5,757 nucleotides of DNA. Origin: an uncultured Pseudomonadota bacterium (GTDB lineage Bacteria; Pseudomonadota; Alphaproteobacteria; Rs-D84). The translations under genes were made by a program, and so were the position numbers. Every line of letters begins with the position of its first letter. Position 1 is the stretch's first letter. The stretch is taken from the NCBI GenBank assembly GCA_947303165.1, contig CAMYXE010000048.1, positions 1 to 5,757 on the forward strand, given 5' to 3'. Below are positions 1-3,872 of this stretch, in pieces. Under the pieces are notes generated by a model. The model did not search any database. It saw only the letters and a list, made by a program, of their open reading frames with translations, and had not been told where the DNA came from.

Positions 1-962
1 GTTGGAGCATTATAAGTGGTTTGACAATTCATGTAATCTGCACCGCCGGTTATACTGGATACCGGCGAATCATTGGTTGGACCAACCAAAGTATTGCCAT
101 CACCGTTTACATAAACATTAAAATTCATTTGATTCTTGCCACATGGCGATTTACATAAGTTATTAACATATGTCCGTGCGGCTTGCATATCAAGTTGTTC
201 ATCAGCATACAAGCGATCAAATAATGTTATTTCAGCATTTTTTTCAGAGCATGCCACATAAATCGAATAATCTTCGGTGGCCGATGCCGATTTTTCCCAT
301 TGACCATACAATGTAATATCGCCTTGTGGTATATATCCGGTACACGCGTCACTTCCCATTGTGCAGTGTGAGTTGTATGTGACCTGGTTGTTATTACTGT
401 CAAACCAACCAACAAAATCATAGCCAGCACAACTTACATTCGGAAATTGAACGGGAATGTATTCATCCAGGCTCCATTGCGCATGCCATGTTGTATTGCT
501 GTTGTAACTTATAGCAGAACTTTCGCCGTCTGCAGTCAAAAAACCAGAGCGGGTGAACATCTGTGTGCCACCATTTTCGCTATCAAAATATCCCTCGAAT
601 CCCCACTTTACGAAGCCAGGCTCAACAATGATGTTTGAATTCGATGGACAATTGGCAACATAACTGACAACAAAAAATCTTTCTTGAATTTTGATAGCTG
701 ACTGTTCATCTTTGTCATTGGGTAAAAATATTTGTGTAGAATTTTCATCATAAAAATATATTTGCTGGCCTGCTGATTGATTTCTATCAACATAAATTTG
801 TGTCGTCCCATTGAACGGTCCAGGAACTGTTTGACCATTTTCAGTGTAATCGTCCACACGTGCATTTGGTGAGCTAAGTGTAATAGTAATTGCGGCACTT
901 GCATGTTCCACACCAAAATAAAAAATACCAACTAAAACCCCCAGAAAACGTAGAATTTTCAT
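1..962 (-). CDS. Secreted InlB B-repeat (Listeria-Bacteroides repeat) protein, C-terminus cut by window edge
   Basis: This frame stays open from an ATG at 962-960 to the left edge (320 complete codons, no stop), so it is 3'-partial. Residues 1-24 form a Sec signal peptide: Lys2 and Arg5, a hydrophobic core (LGVLVGIFYFGV), then an ASA-A cleavage motif near residue 23. Two degenerate copies of the InlB B/Flg_new repeat follow. Copy 1, about residues 120-163, has WGFEGYFDSENGG and ends TTWHAQW. Copy 2, about residues 175-222, has GYDFVGWFDS and ends ITLYGQW. The visible mature part has eight cysteines (105, 178, 200, 207, 238, 270, 274, 313), which suggests disulfides outside the cytoplasm. The start is supported by an AAAGGGAG ribosome binding site (968-975) six to seven bases upstream. 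Family knowledge: such repeats occur in surface or secreted proteins, often adhesin-like. The exact role and the mode of anchoring cannot be seen, because the C-terminus is missing. Confidence 0.85.
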   Translation of the reverse strand, partial: MKILRFLGVLVGIFYFGVEHASAAITITLSSPNARVDDYTENGQTVPGPFNGTTQIYVDRNQSAGQQIYFYDENSTQIFLPNDKDEQSAIKIQERFFVVSYVANCPSNSNIIVEPGFVKWGFEGYFDSENGGTQMFTRSGFLTADGESSAISYNSNTTWHAQWSLDEYIPVQFPNVSCAGYDFVGWFDSNNNQVTYNSHCTMGSDACTGYIPQGDITLYGQWEKSASATEDYSIYVACSEKNAEITLFDRLYADEQLDMQAARTYVNNLCKSPCGKNQMNFNVYVNGDGNTLVGPTNDSPVSSITGGADYMNCQTTYNAP

Positions 963-986
963 TTAATCTCCCTTTCGTTCAAGATA

Positions 987-1033
987 AGTGTAGAAAAAAA
1001 TGTTAATATAAGGCAAGCAAAAAATAATATAAA
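987..1033 (-). promoter_or_regulatory. Probable promoter of the secreted repeat protein
   Basis: The tRNA upstream has its own terminator, so the repeat-protein gene needs a promoter in this AT-rich gap. Two sigma-70-like candidates are visible on the minus strand. One has -35 TTGCCT (1016-1011), an 18-bp spacer and -10 TACACT (992-987). The other has -35 TTTATA (1033-1028), a 17-bp spacer and -10 TATATT (1010-1005); its -35 overlaps the terminator T-run. Neither is a consensus match and I cannot choose between them. Confidence 0.4.
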
Positions 1034-1063
1034 AAAACCACGTCGCAATTAAATGCGACGTGG
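1031..1063 (-). terminator. Rho-independent terminator of the tRNA gene
   Basis: A perfect 10-bp inverted repeat, CCACGTCGCA (1038-1047) and TGCGACGTGG (1054-1063), encloses a 6-nt loop. On the minus strand the stem is followed at once by seven Ts (1037-1031), the classic intrinsic terminator form. It lies 30 nt past the 3' end of the minus-strand tRNA. On the plus strand a weaker T-run (1068-1073) also follows the stem, but no plus-strand gene ends here. Confidence 0.88.
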
Positions 1064-1092
1064 ATGCTTTTTTGCTTTCATATGGAAGCAAT

Positions 1093-1169
1093 TGGTGGGT
1101 TGTGAGGGACTCGAACCCCCGACCAAAGCGTTATGAGCGCTCCGCTCTAACCAACTGAGCTAACAACCC
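1093..1169 (-). tRNA. tRNA with CAT anticodon (elongator Met, or Ile2 read with lysidine)
   Basis: The 77 nt fold as a full cloverleaf. The acceptor stem is GGGTTGT/ACAACCC, the D arm GCTC/GAGC and the anticodon stem GAGCG/CGCTT (one G-U pair). The anticodon loop is CTCATAA, with CAT at 1135-1133. The T arm is GGGGG-TTCGAGT-CCCTC, the discriminator is A, and the CCA is encoded in the DNA. It is not the initiator: base pair 1-72 is a normal G-C, and the anticodon stem lacks the three consecutive G-C pairs of initiator tRNA. A CAT anticodon serves both elongator Met and the AUA-reading Ile2 tRNA, whose C34 is changed to lysidine by TilS. I cannot separate the two from the sequence alone and slightly favour elongator Met. 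Confidence 0.95.
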
Positions 1170-1178
1170 ACGGCGGTC

Positions 1179-1207
1179 ATTATTATACATTTTATTTTCT
1201 GTTGCAA
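1179..1207 (-). promoter_or_regulatory. Promoter of the tRNA gene
   Basis: On the minus strand, -35 TTGCAA (1207-1202) and -10 AATAAT (1184-1179) are separated by exactly 17 bp. A perfect TATAAT overlaps the same element in another register (1187-1182, spacing 14). The stretch between the -10 and the mature tRNA end is GC-rich (GACCGCCG). Such a discriminator is typical of growth-rate-controlled stable-RNA promoters. Only a few nucleotides of 5' leader would need trimming by RNase P. Confidence 0.6.
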
Positions 1208-1262
1208 GTTAAAATTTTTCTTTCCTCTTTATTTTTGTCCTTTTTTGTGCGAATATGTTGAT

Positions 1263-2534
1263 ATGTCTGAAATAGTTCCTATTTTAAGTCCCGAACAAAC
1301 AACCGCGTTCAATACGATTGAAAAGACGCATTCTAATGTCTTGATTTTGGGTAGTGCCGGCACAGGTAAATCGACATTTGTAAATTATCTGAAATCTGCT
1401 AACAAGAAACGCGTTATTTGTGCGTGTCCAACTGCGGTTGCTGCATTAAATATTGGCGGGCAGACCATTCATTCGCTGTTTCAAATCCAACCACGCGATT
1501 TTATATTCCCGGAATTTTTGGAATTAAAAGCCAAGGTTCGCAATATTTTAACCGCCACAGATATACTTGTTTTGGACGAGGTTTCAATGATTGCGCCCGA
1601 CCTAATGGACGCGATGGATATCCTGGCCCGGCGTGCGCGCAAGAATAATGAGCCATTTGGCGGAATTCAGATTGTTGCCATTGGCGATTTGTTTCAATTG
1701 CCACCGGTAATCACGCGTGATGCGGCGCAATACTATGTCGCGGAATACGGCAATGCGAAATCGTATTTCTTTGACAGCAATGTTTATCAGCGCAGTAATT
1801 TTGTTCGATTTAATTTTGATTTGGTTTATCGGCAAAGTGATATGGAACTGCTTGAAAAACTGAACGCGTTGCGTGGGGGTGATAAATCCGCGATAGAATT
1901 TTTTAATGCGTGTAATATCGTGGATAACGAACGTCGATGCAATGCGGTATTAATAACACCTTTTCGTGCAGTGGCGGAAAGGATTAATGCGGAACGACTT
2001 GGACAAATTGCCGCAGATTCTGTGAATTATATTGGCGAATTATCGGGCAATTTTGCCGAACGCGATGTGCCGGCGCCAATGAATTTGGAATTAAAGGTTG
2101 GGGCATTGGTTGTATTTGTGAAAAACGGCGATAAATGGCACAATGGTTCGATGGGTATAATTAAATCACTGGGGGCGCGGGAAATAACTGTTCAATTATT
2201 GAATCAAAATCGTGATATTGTCACCGTCAAAAAAGAAAAATGGCAAAAAATAGAATATTCACGCGACGAAAATGATAGGCTGATTGAAAACGAAACCGGC
2301 GCATATAAACAGTTCCCGCTGATGCTTGGGTACGCAATGACAATTCACAAGGCCCAAGGCAAAACACTGGATACGGTAATAATTGATATTTCGCGCGGTG
2401 CATTTGAACATGGCCAAACCTATGTCGCATTGTCACGCACACGTGCCGCGGCCGATATGCATATTGCGCGCCCGTTGTCCCAACGCGATGTAATCTTTGA
2501 CCCACGCGTATTGGAATTTGTAAAACAAAAATAA
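1263..2534 (+). CDS. PIF1/RecD-like superfamily 1B DNA helicase
   Basis: ATP-dependent 5'-3' DNA helicase of the PIF1/Dda type, 423 aa if translation starts at the ATG at 1263. Motifs run in the expected order: Walker A GSAGTGKST (residues 30-38), motif Ia-like GGQTIHSLF (65-73), Walker B VLDEVSM (103-109), motif III GDLFQLPPV (141-149), a YRQSD segment after domain 1A (189-193), SMGIIKSLG of a small beta-barrel (296-304), motif V-like TIHKAQGKTLD (360-370) and motif VI YVALSRTR (387-394). Length fits bacterial stand-alone PIF1 helicases. Family knowledge: these unwind G-quadruplexes, R-loops and replication or recombination intermediates. An in-frame TTG at 1245 would add six residues. ATG is preferred because the protein then begins just before the conserved domain, although neither start has a clear Shine-Dalgarno sequence. 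The gene stands alone on the plus strand and ends in the hairpin shared with the opposing operon. Confidence 0.92.
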   Translation: MSEIVPILSPEQTTAFNTIEKTHSNVLILGSAGTGKSTFVNYLKSANKKRVICACPTAVAALNIGGQTIHSLFQIQPRDFIFPEFLELKAKVRNILTATDILVLDEVSMIAPDLMDAMDILARRARKNNEPFGGIQIVAIGDLFQLPPVITRDAAQYYVAEYGNAKSYFFDSNVYQRSNFVRFNFDLVYRQSDMELLEKLNALRGGDKSAIEFFNACNIVDNERRCNAVLITPFRAVAERINAERLGQIAADSVNYIGELSGNFAERDVPAPMNLELKVGALVVFVKNGDKWHNGSMGIIKSLGAREITVQLLNQNRDIVTVKKEKWQKIEYSRDENDRLIENETGAYKQFPLMLGYAMTIHKAQGKTLDTVIIDISRGAFEHGQTYVALSRTRAAADMHIARPLSQRDVIFDPRVLEFVKQK

Positions 2535-2551
2535 CGGCAAACGCCGTTATT
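2530..2551. terminator. Shared bidirectional terminator hairpin holding both stop codons
   Basis: A perfect 9-bp inverted repeat, AATAACGGC (2530-2538) and GCCGTTATT (2543-2551), has a 4-nt loop. The left arm carries the helicase stop TAA (2532-2534). Read on the minus strand, the right arm is the same word and carries the TAA of the acyl-carrier-like gene (2549-2547). T-rich sequence follows in both directions: TTTTGTT on the plus strand, and ATTTTTGTTTT on the minus strand. It therefore probably terminates both converging units. Confidence 0.78.
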
Positions 2552-2915
2552 TTGTTATTGCTTTGAATTTTTTATTCGTTGTCGCCATATTTGCACCTTT
2601 CTTTGTTGTAACGGCAAGCCAAAGGATGGCGGCCTCTTTGTCAGGACCACGTTTTATCCCCAAAAGTTTACAAGCGGCTGTCACGCAGTCATCGACAGTT
2701 ATGGCTGTAATATTTTTTTGGGCTAATTCTTCTTCAAATGCTTTATTTGGAATGTTATAAGTTTTGCATATATCCCAACAAAGTTCAAGCATATCCAATG
2801 AATCTGCTCTTAAATCCTGTGTGAAAACAGTATTCAAATTCACGTCTTCTGGCAGTTTATAAAACTTTTGTGCGACAATTTCTCGTATTGCCTTTATAAC
2901 TGCTTGTTCTGTCAT
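2547..2915 (-). CDS. Acyl carrier protein-like protein with an extra C-terminal tail
   Basis: 122 aa. Residues about 4-87 match the four-helix acyl carrier fold. The phosphopantetheine attachment site is LRADSLDMLEL with Ser39, close to the LGADSLD signature of fatty-acid ACPs. It is preceded by the helix I-loop segment (KLPEDVNLNTVF) and followed by a helix III/IV region (NIPNKAFEEELA, then ITVDDCVTAACKLL). ACPs carry acyl chains on the 4'-phosphopantetheine arm in fatty acid, lipid A or secondary lipid synthesis; which role applies here is unknown. Canonical ACPs are about 78-85 aa. Here residues 89-122 form an additional basic tail, and the protein carries cysteines at 46, 50, 77 and 82. 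It is the last gene of the minus-strand block, 18 nt after rimI, with a strong AAGGAGT ribosome binding site. It may be a specialised rather than the housekeeping ACP. Confidence 0.85.
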   Translation of the reverse strand: MTEQAVIKAIREIVAQKFYKLPEDVNLNTVFTQDLRADSLDMLELCWDICKTYNIPNKAFEEELAQKNITAITVDDCVTAACKLLGIKRGPDKEAAILWLAVTTKKGANMATTNKKFKAITK

Positions 2916-2920
2916 GTGTT

Positions 2921-2927
2921 ACTCCTT
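2921..2927 (-). promoter_or_regulatory. Strong ribosome binding site of the ACP-like gene
   Basis: AAGGAGT lies five bases before the ATG at 2915, inside the 18-nt gap after rimI. It is the best Shine-Dalgarno match in the operon and fixes the start. It suggests that the ACP-like protein is translated more strongly than rimI, which depends on a weak site inside tsaB. Confidence 0.8.
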
Positions 2928-2933
2928 TTTTAT

Positions 2934-3320
2934 TTAAATATTCTTTTGCATTAAAATCGCATCAACACCGTCATAATATTTAGGGCGATGGCCGGTTTGT
3001 GTAAATCCGCATTTTTTATACAGGTTTATCGCCGGCGCATTTTCGGCGGATACTTCCAGAAAAATTGTTTTTATGCCGGCCTTTTTGATTTCGTTTTCCA
3101 TCAGCCCCAGCATAGCAATTGCAATGCCCGCGCCACGCACATCGGGATGAACACCGATTGTGATAATTTCTGCTTCGTCGCATACTGTGCGCCAAACAAT
3201 AAAGCCGTTTTCAGATGCCACTATTTCACAGCCGGATTTTTTTAAATCACAAAATTCATCCGCAGACCATGGTTTGTGCGGAAAACAAAGTTTATGTAAA
3301 TCGGCAACTTTATTGAACAT
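2934..3320 (-). CDS. rimI: RimI-type protein N-terminal acetyltransferase (GNAT)
   Basis: 128 aa. RimI acetylates the N-terminal amine of ribosomal protein S18 and other proteins using acetyl-CoA. The GNAT motif A is ITIGVHPDVRGAGIAIAM (residues 53-70), with the RGAGIA pyrophosphate-binding loop. The LEV-SAENAPAINLYKKCGF segment (88-105) is characteristic of RimI. Glu89 and Tyr101 have the same 12-residue spacing as catalytic Glu103 and Tyr115 of E. coli RimI. The tail HRPKYYDGVDAILMQK (111-126) is also typical. The frame is open back to 3434, but I choose the ATG at 3320. It puts the protein start at the normal N-terminal position (FNKVADLHKLCFP aligns with the first helix), and it overlaps the end of tsaB by 11 nt, implying translational coupling. 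At 128 aa it is somewhat shorter than E. coli RimI (148 aa). Confidence 0.93.
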   Translation of the reverse strand: MFNKVADLHKLCFPHKPWSADEFCDLKKSGCEIVASENGFIVWRTVCDEAEIITIGVHPDVRGAGIAIAMLGLMENEIKKAGIKTIFLEVSAENAPAINLYKKCGFTQTGHRPKYYDGVDAILMQKNI

Positions 3321-3861
3321 TTTTGTTTTTTGCTTCTTCAGCATAACTGGGGCGCAGATACATTGGGACGACCGGTTCCATATTGCCGTGTATGATTTTG
3401 TCTGCGACAATTTTTGGTGCCAATAATAAATCAAACGGTTTATGTCCGACGGTGCGCGGACATTTCATTTGTTCGGTTTCAACTTCTTCGATTGTCATTG
3501 TGCATGGTGCATGTTTTGGTGATGATACAAATAAATCACCACGTCCATAATCAATTGCAACAAATGCGTCTGGGGTTGCCGCCAGATACAATTCAAATGC
3601 ATTTATGCCAACAACCGGAATATTTAACCCCAATGCCAACCCCTTGGCATAGGCAATTCCCATACGGATGCCAGTAAAACTGCCTGGTCCAACCACGACC
3701 CCAATCGCAGTCAAATTGGACCATTTTGCACCACATTCGGTTAAAAACTGTTCCGCCACCGCGGGCAGGGCAATAGATTGTTTTTCCACTGTTACCGCTT
3801 TGTGGTGATTATCCAGCACAAATTCTAAACCATTTCCCGAAGTATTTATAATGAAAATCAT
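3310..3861 (-). CDS. tsaB: TsaB, t6A tRNA modification complex subunit
   Basis: 183 aa. TsaB scaffolds TsaD, together with TsaE, in making N6-threonylcarbamoyladenosine at position 37 of ANN-decoding tRNAs; it is a catalytically inactive paralogue of TsaD. The diagnostic segment VVVGPGSFTGIRMGIAYAKGLA lies at about residues 55-76, followed by the family's GLNIPVVGINAFE. The C-terminal VPMYLRPSYAE (165-175) is also typical. The start at 3861 has an AAGGAA ribosome binding site, 11 nt after the stop of the lon-like gene. Oddities: the usual IDTS near the N-terminus is INTS (residues 5-8), the DAR-type motif is replaced by IDYGRGDLF (103-111), and the protein is shorter than E. coli TsaB (231 aa), with the second half reduced. 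The tsaB-rimI adjacency is common in bacteria. tsaC, tsaD and tsaE are not in this window. Confidence 0.94.
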   Translation of the reverse strand: MIFIINTSGNGLEFVLDNHHKAVTVEKQSIALPAVAEQFLTECGAKWSNLTAIGVVVGPGSFTGIRMGIAYAKGLALGLNIPVVGINAFELYLAATPDAFVAIDYGRGDLFVSSPKHAPCTMTIEEVETEQMKCPRTVGHKPFDLLLAPKIVADKIIHGNMEPVVPMYLRPSYAEEAKNKNVQ

Positions 3862-3872
3862 TTGTTTCCTTT

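Noticed and set aside
73..89. Perfect inverted repeat TTGGTTGG-A-CCAACCAA
   Set aside because: It lies inside the coding frame of the secreted protein (encoding LVGPTN), has a one-base loop and no T-run, and no gene ends here, so chance is the simplest explanation.
608..931. 107-codon open frame on the minus strand overlapping the secreted-protein gene
   Set aside because: It is a shadow frame. The frame starting at 962 has a signal peptide, a ribosome binding site and recognisable repeats, while this one has none.
1183..1215. A plus-strand promoter for the helicase in the gap next to the tRNA
   Set aside because: The best pair (TTATAC and TTAAAA) has a 20-bp spacer and poor matches. Only the minus-strand tRNA promoter is supportable here.
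3321..3434. A 38-residue N-terminal extension of RimI
   Set aside because: The added residues lie wholly inside tsaB, match no GNAT sequence, and the normal RimI start is the ATG at 3320.
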